A stretch of 64,000 nt of DNA from Prochlorococcus sp. AG-402-I23 (GTDB lineage: Bacteria > Cyanobacteriota > Cyanobacteriia > PCC-6307 > Cyanobiaceae). Positions within the stretch are counted from its first letter, which is position 1, and each line of letters starts with the position of its first letter. The position numbers were made by a program, and so were the translations under genes. The stretch is from contig QCIB01000004.1 in NCBI GenBank assembly GCA_003216915.1, positions 40,052 to 104,051 on the forward strand, written 5' to 3'. Under the pieces are notes generated by a model. It did no database searches and had not been told where the DNA came from. It worked only from the letters and a program-made list of their open reading frames with translations. Positions 29,788-37,793 of this stretch are shown here, in pieces.

Positions 29788-31041
29788 TTGGATAAAAAAA
29801 ATATTTATTTTTATTTTTTTAGAAAATTGCTTTATCAAAAAAGTAATTACATAATTTTTTTAGTTTTTAATATCTTATTCTCTATACCCTTTTTTCAGAT
29901 ATCGAAAGCTCAAACTGATAATTTAAAAACTTCAGAGATTGGACAAATTAATGTCAAATACTTAGAGTCAAAAAATGAATTGGAAGATTATATATTAGAT
30001 ACTGGAGATTCAATTTTTATAGAATTTGTTAAAACTCCAGAATTAGGAGGAGTTTTTTCAGTCAATCAGGAAGGAGAACTATTTTTACCTAGAATTGAAA
30101 AAACTTATGTAAGAGGATTAACACCTTCTGAACTAAAGAATTTATTAGAAAAAAGATTTAGTGAATTTTTAATTCAGCCAGAAATAAAAATAAGAATTGT
30201 TGGATTTAAACCATTACGAGTTTTTATAAGAGGAGAAGTTAGGAATCCAGGAATATATAAATTTCCTGCATATACATCAAACTCATTTAATTTCTCAAAT
30301 AATCTAGGAAATTCTCAAGATGATTCATTTTTATTACGAGGAGAAGAGAAATCAATAGAAAACTCAGATATAAATGAAAATACCTTAACATCTTCAGAAT
30401 TAATTATAAAAAGATCGAATGAAAATATAACTACAATTTCTGATGTTTTTAGAAAAGCTGGTGGAATAACTTCTTCAACTGATTTATCTAAAGTGAAAAT
30501 TGTAAGAGATATTCCTATTGGCAAAGGTGGGGGTAAAAAAACCGCTTTAATTGACCTTAATTCTTATATAAAAGAGAATGATCCTACAAATGATATTCGT
30601 ATGTTTGATGGAGATAGTTTGTTTATACCAAAATTAATTAAATCAAATCCTTATCAAATACCTAATTCAATCTTAAGTGGCATTTCACCAAGATTTATTT
30701 CAGTAAATCTTTTTGGAAGAGTAGAAAATCCTGGGGTTGTTAGACTTCCTCTTGAAGCATCTTTGTCCGACGCAATTGATTTAAGTGGTCCAATAAAACC
30801 TCTCTCAGGGAAAGTTGTATTGATAAGATACAGAAATGATGGAACAATTCTTAAGCGAAACATATCCTATGCAGCTAATGCTAAGAGAGGATCCAAAAGG
30901 AATCCATATCTTAGGGAAAATGATTTGATATCTGTTAAAAATAGTTTGCTGGGAAAAGCTACTGGAGTGATTGGGGAAATTACCACTCCATTTATTGGTA
31001 TTTTTACAACTAAAGAAGTATTTGAAAGTTTCTCGGATTAA
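29788..31041 (+). CDS. Polysaccharide export outer-membrane protein, Wza-like
   Basis: Likely forms the outer-membrane channel that exports capsule or exopolysaccharide. 417 residues with a TTG start and a hydrophobic N-terminal stretch at about residues 25-37 that acts as signal sequence. The Poly_export domain starts near YILDTGDSIFIEF, followed by SLBB-like segments around LRVFIRGEVRNPGIYKF and VNLFGRVENPGVVRLP. No lipobox cysteine is evident. The last ~94 residues recur in decayed form at 32.67-32.94 kb. First gene of the island after trmD. Confidence 0.88.
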   Translation: MDKKNIYFYFFRKLLYQKSNYIIFLVFNILFSIPFFQISKAQTDNLKTSEIGQINVKYLESKNELEDYILDTGDSIFIEFVKTPELGGVFSVNQEGELFLPRIEKTYVRGLTPSELKNLLEKRFSEFLIQPEIKIRIVGFKPLRVFIRGEVRNPGIYKFPAYTSNSFNFSNNLGNSQDDSFLLRGEEKSIENSDINENTLTSSELIIKRSNENITTISDVFRKAGGITSSTDLSKVKIVRDIPIGKGGGKKTALIDLNSYIKENDPTNDIRMFDGDSLFIPKLIKSNPYQIPNSILSGISPRFISVNLFGRVENPGVVRLPLEASLSDAIDLSGPIKPLSGKVVLIRYRNDGTILKRNISYAANAKRGSKRNPYLRENDLISVKNSLLGKATGVIGEITTPFIGIFTTKEVFESFSD

Positions 31042-31418
31042 TCAATAGATTGTTTGTATAATTAAATTTCTTTTAAAACCTTTGCTTAATATTTTTTCTT
31101 TTTGTTGGAAATATATTTATTTAGGAGGATAATGATTTACTTATAAAAACAAATAAATATCTATTTGAAATAATAAGTAATCAAAGATTGTTTTTAGATA
31201 CGCTAACATCAAAAATATGGCTAATTTTCTCCCTTAATATCGTATAGGTAATAAATAAGACATATGCCCAGATTGCTAGTTATAACATTGTTTTATGCTA
31301 ATGTTTAAGTCATCGGTGGCTCACAAAATAAGTGCAACCAAATGAAATTGAATTTCCAATTACATATAAGTTAAAGATAATTCTTTTTTAATGCACTTGA
31401 TTTGTTATTACTATTTTT
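31042..31418. other. Gene-poor gap in the island
   Basis: No complete gene is supportable in these 377 bases. A perfect AGGAGG at 31123-31128 stands three bases before ATG 31132, but that frame stops after four codons. An overlapping frame is open for about 40 codons (31125-31244) and continues past isolated stop codons, which is what a decayed coding sequence looks like. I cannot name a source. Confidence 0.4.
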
Positions 31419-32165
31419 ATGAAATTTTTTTATAAACAAATCTATGAAATTATTTGTCTGGTCTACTCAAGAGTACTGACTGTTTTGGAAGATTCTTTTT
31501 TAAAAAGAAATTCTAAAACTAAACTTTCTTTGGAGAAAGATGGTTTTCTCAAAATAACAAATAAAAGTAACCTCAATATCTCTAATAAAAGGTTTGATTT
31601 TGTTTTGAATAATAGCGAGATGAGTTTTTACTCAAATAAATATCAAAAAAAATTTATTTTAAGTCGAGAAAATTTAAACTCAATTATTAAGTTGATTTTT
31701 GATGAACAATTTTGTAATTTCTTAACTTCACAAACTGGATTTAAATATAGCATTGACTATTTTGGTGCTTATCAGAATTTCTTTATCCCAAAAGAACATA
31801 TAAATAAACCTTGGTATGCGAATCACTATCATTTTGATAAACCTAATAGTAAAAATATGTTAAAAGTGTTTATCCCCATGGCAGAGATTGGCATGAATGA
31901 TGGACCTTTAGAATTAATTGATACCAATAAAAAAAAACAATATTTGATTGGAGATTTAGGTGTAATTTTTTTATGCAAATTGAAGATCTGTTTACATAAA
32001 GCTGGAATTCCTCAAAATGGTAATAAAACTAACTTAATAATGATACAGTTGAATCCTTCTAGGAAATGGCAATTAAATGCCAACCTATATAAACGACAGT
32101 TTAAAAAAGAACCAAAATTTACTAATTTGACGAATAAATTTGTGAAGAGAATACTTTTGAACTAA
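31419..32165 (+). CDS. Phytanoyl-CoA-dioxygenase-like protein
   Basis: Resembles Fe(II)/2-oxoglutarate oxygenases of the PhyH group. 248 residues. The iron triad would be H138-x-D140 (ANHYHFDKP) and H193 (CLHKAGIP). The 2-oxoglutarate arginine about ten residues later appears to be replaced by lysine (GNKTN), so activity is uncertain. It lies in a surface-polysaccharide island, where such oxygenases can modify sugars or lipids; the substrate is unknown. The next 150 bases lead into decayed gene copies. Confidence 0.55.
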   Translation: MKFFYKQIYEIICLVYSRVLTVLEDSFLKRNSKTKLSLEKDGFLKITNKSNLNISNKRFDFVLNNSEMSFYSNKYQKKFILSRENLNSIIKLIFDEQFCNFLTSQTGFKYSIDYFGAYQNFFIPKEHINKPWYANHYHFDKPNSKNMLKVFIPMAEIGMNDGPLELIDTNKKKQYLIGDLGVIFLCKLKICLHKAGIPQNGNKTNLIMIQLNPSRKWQLNANLYKRQFKKEPKFTNLTNKFVKRILLN

Positions 32166-32235
32166 AAGTTTAAGAAAAGAATTGAAATAAAAAATTTTAG
32201 GCAATATAATTCACCATCTTTTTTTATACACTTTG

Positions 32236-32270
32236 ATTGTAAAAATACCAATCAAGGGAGGTTAAAAGTT
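32236..32270 (+). repeat. Duplicate of the ispF upstream leader
   Basis: The segment around CCAATCAAGGGAGGTTAAA matches, with a few changes, the stretch at 37697-37731 (CAATTAAGGAGGTAAAG) upstream of the intact ispF. It stands at the same relative place ahead of the ispF remnant, which shows that the duplication includes the 5' flank. Confidence 0.7.
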
Positions 32271-32321
32271 TTTTATTTAGTGGTTTTTTTATGCTCAAAA
32301 TTTATATTTATAATTAGAAAA

Positions 32322-32664
32322 TTTTTACAATTACGAATTGGTAATGGATATGACATTCATAAGATTAGTAGAAAGCAGTAAATTGGTTTTAGGTGGTTTT
32401 ATATTGAAGAATCATGATAATTTAGACCTATATTGTTATAGTTATTTTTATGCCTTAACTCATTCAATTATGGATGCATTAGGGAGAGCTTTCTCTTGGA
32501 GATATTGGAAAATATTTTCTACCATCAGATGAAAAATGGAAAGATGCAAATAGTTTATTCTTATTTTCAGAAGTCATTAAATTAATAAGAAACGAAGGTT
32601 GGTAAATTAATAATATTGATGGAGTTGTTGCAGCTGAAAGGCCAAAAATTAAACCCTAAATTAG
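32322..32664 (+). pseudogene. Decayed ispF copy
   Basis: This stretch aligns collinearly with the intact ispF at 37812-38140. Examples are GGATATGACATTCATA near the start and AATGGAAAGATGCAAATAG at about 32536. A one-base insertion after GACATTCATA shifts the frame, several stop codons follow, and the metal-binding Asp-Gly-His segment is changed to LDLYCYSYF. The 3' end of the gene is missing. It is therefore a remnant of a second ispF. A 64-residue open frame inside it (32338-32532) is only a piece of this remnant. Confidence 0.9.
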
Positions 32665-32665
32665 A

Positions 32666-32945
32666 TTTTGTTTGATGCAATTGATCTTAATGGCCCAATA
32701 AAACCACTTTCAGGAAAGATTTTTTTGATAAAATATAAAAAAAATGGAACAGTTTTAAAAGAAATATCTCTTACTCTTCAAGATCAAAAAGAATATCAAA
32801 AAGAAATCCTTTTATTTTTGAAGGTGATTTGATTTTTGTAAAGAATAGTCTGTTGGGTAAAAGTACAAGTTTTATAAGATAATTTCAGCCTCATTTATAG
32901 GGATTTGTTCAAGTAAGGAAATAATTGAGAGTAAAGAGTTTAATT
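32666..32945 (+). pseudogene. Decayed 3' end of a Wza-like export gene
   Basis: The frame reads DAIDLNGPIKPLSGK, matching DAIDLSGPIKPLSGK of the intact gene at 30.76 kb, and continues through degraded equivalents of the NDLISVKNSLLGK and TPFIGIF segments, with stops and frameshifts. It begins right at the point where the ispF remnant ends, so the two remnants form one joint. Its end overlaps the stop of the opposite-strand SGNH gene. Confidence 0.88.
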
Positions 32946-34145
32946 AAATTTTTTAATATTTTTATTTTTAAAAAATTTATATAAATAATCCCCAAAAGCA
33001 TTTCCAATCATTTCATTCCCAATGCCTACAGGATGAATAAAATCATAAAATCCTTCATCAGGTATTTCTACAATTTCATACATTTTATATAAGAAAATTT
33101 TTTCTGGATTATTGTCTTTCAAATTATCAATTATTGCCTCTTGAATATTAAAGACTTCTTTTATTAATTTACAAAAATTTTCAGAATATTTTTTCTTTTC
33201 AGAATTTGGCATCCTTCTTATTATAAAACTTTTCGAAGAGTAATCGCATGAGGGTATGTAAGGTTGAGATATTACTATTTTGGAATGGGGAAACAGTTCT
33301 ATTGTTCTTAATATGAGTTTTTGAAAATGCTTTTTGTAATTTTTAATCTGCGTTGAGTCAAGTTTTATGTAGTATGGTGTTTTTTCAAAATAATCTTTGA
33401 AATCCCAATTTCTTAATCCTCTGTCGTCAATAAATTGAAATTCATCGCTATTTTGGTAAGTAATTTGTTCACCTTTAAAGAGGCTATCTATGAAACTATA
33501 AAAGAAAGAATTTTTATAAATGAAAAATCTTAATTTTGAATAATTTTGTTTTATAGGCAAAAAGTCTCCCGATTTATTACTAATAAAAAACTTGACCTCA
33601 TTTATTCCCACATTAAAAATAATTGTGCTTAAGTTTGTTTTAAATGCATCTAAATCATTATTATGCCAATTTTCTATTGCATGAAGAAACCCCAATGTTG
33701 TACGACCTGGGATTCCTCCATTTATGACATCAATATAATTTAACCCTTTATCTAGTAAATAATCTTCCATGATTTCGGTCCAAGTATATTTATCATCTTC
33801 GAATATCTGATCTGTAGTTGAATCTCCAATCACTAATATTAATTTAAATAAATCTGAATTTATATCTGATTTTGACTCCCAACCTCTATATCCAAGATCG
33901 TCTCTACTGTAAGTAATAAATTTTTTAGTCTTGTATTTATCCCATTCTTTTGAAAATTTTAATTTAATTTTCTCTGAATAAATAGAAGATGGAATGACAG
34001 ATACTTTAGGCTTTTTCAATAACCATTTTCCTAAAATAATTTCAGTAGAAAGTAAGAAAGGTAAGAAATATAAAAGTACTTTTATAATATTTATAAATAA
34101 ATTCAAGATATTTCTAGGTATAACTTTGAATATAGTACATTCCAA
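32940..34145 (-). CDS. SGNH/GDSL-hydrolase-like protein, DltD/AlgX-like role proposed
   Basis: 401 residues with an N-terminal transmembrane anchor (about 10-35, LNLFINIIKVLLYFLPFLLS), then an SGNH-type domain probably facing the periplasm. Block I is LVIGDSTTD with the nucleophile S109. A glycine block is INGGIPGRTT. Block III asparagine is in IFNVGINE. The terminal Asp-x-x-His is D368-F-I-H371. Membrane-anchored SGNH proteins paired with MBOAT proteins transfer acyl groups to cell-wall or exopolysaccharide sugars. It is divergent from the ACP-MBOAT-ligase-formyltransferase genes, with 87 bases between the starts. Substrate unknown. Confidence 0.72.
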   Translation of the reverse strand: MECTIFKVIPRNILNLFINIIKVLLYFLPFLLSTEIILGKWLLKKPKVSVIPSSIYSEKIKLKFSKEWDKYKTKKFITYSRDDLGYRGWESKSDINSDLFKLILVIGDSTTDQIFEDDKYTWTEIMEDYLLDKGLNYIDVINGGIPGRTTLGFLHAIENWHNNDLDAFKTNLSTIIFNVGINEVKFFISNKSGDFLPIKQNYSKLRFFIYKNSFFYSFIDSLFKGEQITYQNSDEFQFIDDRGLRNWDFKDYFEKTPYYIKLDSTQIKNYKKHFQKLILRTIELFPHSKIVISQPYIPSCDYSSKSFIIRRMPNSEKKKYSENFCKLIKEVFNIQEAIIDNLKDNNPEKIFLYKMYEIVEIPDEGFYDFIHPVGIGNEMIGNAFGDYLYKFFKNKNIKKFN

Positions 34146-34232
34146 TAAGGAGTTATATATTTTTCTATCTAAAAATAAGAAATTCTTTTTTGGCTTTAAG
34201 TTATAATCCCCCTATCTCCAAATTTAAATTAA

Positions 34233-34466
34233 ATGCTAGATATTTTAAAGGAAGAAGTGAGTTCATATTTCAAGATAGAGGTCAAAAAATTATCATCTCA
34301 AACTAAAGCCTATGATGTTGATGGATGGGATTCTTTAGAACATGCTAATTTCCTTTTGCATTTAGAAGATGTATTTAAAATTGAATTTGATTTGGAAGAT
34401 CTAATTAATTTGGAAAATTTAGGTGATCTCGCTGAAGTTATAAAGTATAAAGTTAATAATATATGA
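34233..34466 (+). CDS. Acyl carrier protein, DltC-like
   Basis: 77-residue carrier protein. The phosphopantetheine attachment site is S34 in GWDSLEHANFL. The acidic helix II and helix III region (HLEDVFKIEFDLEDLINLENLGDL, read in parts) is typical. It is not the fatty-acid ACP, which has a DSLD motif and normally sits beside fabF. Its stop overlaps the MBOAT start in ATGA. A ligase that could load it follows two genes on. Residues 20-28 (LSSQTKAYD) recur exactly in the formyltransferase of the same operon. Confidence 0.9.
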   Translation: MLDILKEEVSSYFKIEVKKLSSQTKAYDVDGWDSLEHANFLLHLEDVFKIEFDLEDLINLENLGDLAEVIKYKVNNI

Positions 34467-35293
34467 GCATTTTCTTAGGTATTTTTATTCCGTTAATTAA
34501 CTTTTTTTTAATTAAAAATTTTAATATAGTATCTATTTTTTTTCTTATGAGATTATGTAGTGCGTTTTCCAGTAGAAAAAAAATTTTCTCTGTTTGGTTT
34601 TTAGTTAGTTATCTTTTTTATGTACCGGAATTAATAACTGGTCCTCATAGAAACATATCTGATTGGAATTCACCATTTTTCAATATTAAGAAAATAAATA
34701 TTACGAATTTAAGCGTTATATTTTTTTTTGTTAATGTAATATTATTTTCTGGTTTGATTTATAGTTTTTTAATTGATAAAACTAAGTATTTAATTTTAAA
34801 AGCTTTAATAATTCATTTGACTTTATATTTTCAATTTGCAAGTGCATGTAAAATAATTAATTTAATAAATGAATGTTTTGGACAAAAAACAATTTTAAAT
34901 TTTCGCAATCCTCTTTTATCGGAAAACATTAATGATTTTTGGAGTAGATGGCATATAACTTTAGGTAGCTTTACGAGACAATTTATTGCAAATCCAATTT
35001 CTTTTATTTTAAGGAAAAAAGGCCTTAAAAATTCATTGGCTTATATTTTTTCTATTTTAATCGCATTTATTTATATCGGTTTATGGCATAATTTTAGTCT
35101 AAGTTATTTTTATTTTGGAATATATTTTTCAATTTTTGTTCTATTTGAAAAAACAATTGTATTTAAAAATATTCAAAATTTAATTCCAATTAAAATTAAC
35201 AGAATGGTATTTATCCTATACGCACAATCTATTGTTATATTAGGATATACCTTTGTTTATGATGATTTAACAAATGTTATTTTACATCCTTAA
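34463..35293 (+). CDS. MBOAT-family O-acyltransferase, C-terminus out of frame
   Basis: Polytopic membrane acyltransferase of the DltB/AlgI group, 276 residues. Family motifs are LFYVPELITGPHRN, NINDFWSRWHITLGSF and IGLWHNFSLSYFYFG with the likely catalytic histidine. It is shorter than the usual 370-470 residues; the N-terminal membrane block seems reduced. After the stop at 35291, another frame encodes KYRSSKLIRYIILLLLF and ends FSYANF, similar to the usual hydrophobic MBOAT tail ending YFQF. A frameshift next to the six-A tract at 35292 may have cut the protein, or this strain makes a short form. Start overlaps the ACP stop. Confidence 0.8.
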   Translation: MSIFLGIFIPLINFFLIKNFNIVSIFFLMRLCSAFSSRKKIFSVWFLVSYLFYVPELITGPHRNISDWNSPFFNIKKINITNLSVIFFFVNVILFSGLIYSFLIDKTKYLILKALIIHLTLYFQFASACKIINLINECFGQKTILNFRNPLLSENINDFWSRWHITLGSFTRQFIANPISFILRKKGLKNSLAYIFSILIAFIYIGLWHNFSLSYFYFGIYFSIFVLFEKTIVFKNIQNLIPIKINRMVFILYAQSIVILGYTFVYDDLTNVILHP

Positions 35294-35412
35294 AAAATAT
35301 CGTTCTTCAAAGTTAATTAGATATATTATTTTGTTGCTTTTGTTTAATATATTTTTGTATTTAAGTAAATTCTATATTCATATTAAAATATTCTCTTATG
35401 CAAATTTTTAAT
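35294..35412 (+). pseudogene. Displaced MBOAT C-terminal tail
   Basis: No start codon is needed for this piece: it is an open frame of about 39 codons shifted relative to the MBOAT gene, ending in TAA near 35410. It encodes one hydrophobic helix and an aromatic tail as found at the end of complete MBOAT proteins. I interpret it as the gene's original C-terminus; a sequencing error in the A tract is the alternative. Confidence 0.5.
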
Positions 35413-35419
35413 TTGAGTT

Positions 35420-36835
35420 GTGTTATACCAAAGAATACTCTTTAATTGCTTACAGAATGACTCTAAAACTTTATTTTATAATGATGGAGGTAGTAAGTAC
35501 ACTTGGAAAGACTCCTCAATTTATGTCTCTTTTCTAATAAATGAATATTTAAAAGAAGCAAAAAATGAAGAGAAGGAAATATATATTACATCTGCAAAAT
35601 CATTTGAAACATACTCCCTAATATTAGCTTGTTATCTTGTTGGATTATCATATACACCCATAGATTTCAGGGACAAAAAAAGGTTATTGGAAATTGATAA
35701 TAGTTCAATAATATTTTCTTCTATAAAAATAAACGATATCTCTATAATTAGATTAGATTTTAAAGAATTAAATTTAAATGACTCAATTTATAAAAATACA
35801 ATAAAAAATATTCGAAGTTATTACGAATTTGACTCAAAAAATAAAGTCTATAAAATGACTAGTTCAGGTACTACAGGTGAACCCAAAATTATTCCTATCA
35901 ACTCAATAAATCTGGAAAATTATATTAGTCAAATAAATAAATTATCTATATTTAAAGCTGGAGATACCTTTTCGCAAGTTCCAAATTTAACTTTTGATTT
36001 GTCTATTCATGATATTTTTTTATCATTTTTCCATAAAGGTACTTTAATACCTATCTCATCTGATCTGGGACTTCTTTTTACGAGATTTATTAAGAAGATG
36101 CAAATAAAGCACATAATGGCTGTTCCATCATTCTTAGATATTTCGTTGCAAAATAATCCTTGCCCTATAAAAAATGTCTCTAATATTTATCTTTGTGGAG
36201 AATCTCTTAGATCAGATGTTGCCAAAAGGATAAGAAAAGTTTTCCCTAATGCAAAATGCTTTAATCTTTATGGTCCTACTGAATGTACCATTGCAGTATT
36301 ATTTCATGATTTTTCAGATCAAGAAATTGATTTGAGTCTTAATCAGATACCTATTGGTAAGCCCTTCCATTCAACTCATGTAGAACTTTCAAAAAATGGA
36401 GAGCTTTATATTTCTGGTAAACAAGTATTTGATGGATATCTCACAAAAAAAAACTCACCATTTTTTAAAATTGAAAATCAAAAATTCTATAAAACAGGGG
36501 ATTTATGTAAATTAACTGAAGAAGGTTATTATTTTTTAGGAAGAATAGGATCTCAAATTAAATTTAGGGGATATAGGGTAGAAATCGAAGGATTAGAAAA
36601 TTATTTAAGTAATGCATTAAAAAGCCAAGTAATATTAATCCCACACAATGAAATTTCTACGTCAAATTATAAAGATATTACAATATTTTACACTAATGAA
36701 AGCTTAGATAAATTGGAAATTAAAAGATTATTGCCTCCTCATTTAAACTCTTTATCAGTGAAATTTATACAGAATCTTCCTAGAAGCAAAAGTTTTAAAA
36801 TAGACCGCAAAAAAATTTCCTTAGAATTCTTATGA
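35420..36835 (+). CDS. AMP-forming acyl/aminoacyl ligase (adenylation domain), DltA-like role
   Basis: Adenylates a carboxylic or amino acid and probably loads it onto the carrier protein encoded upstream. 471 residues with a GTG start. The P-loop is MTSSGTTGEPK at residues 146-156. LYGPTECTIA and YKTGDLCKL are core motifs of the ANL family. GRIGSQIKFRGYRVEIEGLE resembles the NRPS A8 motif, and the catalytic lysine lies in SFKIDRKK near the C-terminus. The protein is a single adenylation domain with no condensation or carrier domain attached. Substrate cannot be read from the sequence. It overlaps the formyltransferase gene by four bases. Confidence 0.88.
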   Translation: MLYQRILFNCLQNDSKTLFYNDGGSKYTWKDSSIYVSFLINEYLKEAKNEEKEIYITSAKSFETYSLILACYLVGLSYTPIDFRDKKRLLEIDNSSIIFSSIKINDISIIRLDFKELNLNDSIYKNTIKNIRSYYEFDSKNKVYKMTSSGTTGEPKIIPINSINLENYISQINKLSIFKAGDTFSQVPNLTFDLSIHDIFLSFFHKGTLIPISSDLGLLFTRFIKKMQIKHIMAVPSFLDISLQNNPCPIKNVSNIYLCGESLRSDVAKRIRKVFPNAKCFNLYGPTECTIAVLFHDFSDQEIDLSLNQIPIGKPFHSTHVELSKNGELYISGKQVFDGYLTKKNSPFFKIENQKFYKTGDLCKLTEEGYYFLGRIGSQIKFRGYRVEIEGLENYLSNALKSQVILIPHNEISTSNYKDITIFYTNESLDKLEIKRLLPPHLNSLSVKFIQNLPRSKSFKIDRKKISLEFL

Positions 36836-37620
36836 AGATTTTCATAGTAACTAAATTACAGTATTTAATGTCACTTAAAAAATCTCTAGGATCTTTAAAA
36901 AATCTTTATGAATTGAAGTTTATAGTATATGAACTTAGCTCACAAACAAAGGCATACGATTTTGAATATTTTAGTTTTTCAACTGGTAAAAATTTAGAAG
37001 ATTTCATCTTAAGCAATTTTTCAATAGATGAAGATTATCTTTTTAACTTGAATGTTTTGCATATTTATTCACACAAGTTATTAGACCTTTTGGAAAATAG
37101 ATTATTTAATTTTCATAATAGCCCCTTACCAAAATATAAAGGTATTAATAGCGTAAATTGGGGTATCTTTAACCAAGAAATTCAATGGGGCATAACATGG
37201 CATAAAATAAATTCAAAAATTGATTCTGGCGAAATTGTCTATCAGAAACTTTTTAAAATACCTCCAAATACATATCAGGTAGATTTAATTGATTATTGTT
37301 TTTTAATTGGTATTAAGGCTATTAAAGAACTTTTGAAAACTATCATTAATGGGGAAAAGTTTAGCAATTCAGATCTCCCCAACAGTTGTAATTATTTTTT
37401 GCAATACCCTAATCAACCTAAATTAATAATTCGAAATTATCAAGATGTTTTGAATATAGAAAGGTGTCAACCTTATACTTCAATTAAAAAATTTAGATGG
37501 CAAATCAAAATAAAAAATATTTCTTGTACTTTAATTTCAAGTAAGAAATTTTTTAAAAACAGATTGGAATTAAAAAAAATCTTTAATATTGACAATTATA
37601 AAATTTACTATGCAGATTGA
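36832..37620 (+). CDS. Formyltransferase-fold protein
   Basis: 262 residues related to methionyl-tRNA formyltransferase and sugar N-formyltransferases that use 10-formyl-tetrahydrofolate. The catalytic Asn and His are in NFHNSPLPKYKGINS, and the Asp is in SKIDSGEIVYQ. The WGITWHKI stretch is of the family. The C-terminal third is not the OB-fold of tRNA formyltransferase, and a role on a small molecule or carrier-bound amino group fits better. Last gene of the ACP-MBOAT-ligase unit, so formylation of the group handled by that unit is the simplest idea. Residues 35-43 equal LSSQTKAYD of the ACP. Confidence 0.85.
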   Translation: MKIFIVTKLQYLMSLKKSLGSLKNLYELKFIVYELSSQTKAYDFEYFSFSTGKNLEDFILSNFSIDEDYLFNLNVLHIYSHKLLDLLENRLFNFHNSPLPKYKGINSVNWGIFNQEIQWGITWHKINSKIDSGEIVYQKLFKIPPNTYQVDLIDYCFLIGIKAIKELLKTIINGEKFSNSDLPNSCNYFLQYPNQPKLIIRNYQDVLNIERCQPYTSIKKFRWQIKIKNISCTLISSKKFFKNRLELKKIFNIDNYKIYYAD

Positions 37621-37712
37621 GAGATAATTTTTTTGTTGATTAGACATGTTATTAAAAATAAATTATGAATTAATATTGGTTCAATGATTCATCGTATTGG
37701 TAAAATATCAAT

Positions 37713-37721
37713 TAAGGAGGT
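37713..37721 (+). promoter_or_regulatory. Full-length Shine-Dalgarno-like element without a gene
   Basis: TAAGGAGGT is an unusually complete match to the 16S rRNA anti-Shine-Dalgarno. No ATG, GTG or TTG start follows within range; the next bases are AAAGAGTATCATTATTAAG and TAA. The ispF ATG is 73 bases away. The element is partly kept in the decayed copy at 32253-32262. It may be a relic of a small gene or a regulatory leader of ispF. Confidence 0.5.
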
Positions 37722-37793
37722 AAAGAGTATCATTATTAAGTAAAGCATCTAGTTTAATTACAATTTTTTTAAGATACTTCCAAATCAATTAGC

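Noticed and set aside
32338..32532. 64-codon open frame as a new small gene
   Set aside because: Its sequence is part of the decayed ispF copy.
29700..37793. Insertion sequence, prophage or integrase as the driver of the trmD-ispF island
   Set aside because: No transposase, integrase, phage gene or tRNA attachment site was seen; the duplicated wza and ispF sequences explain the structure better.
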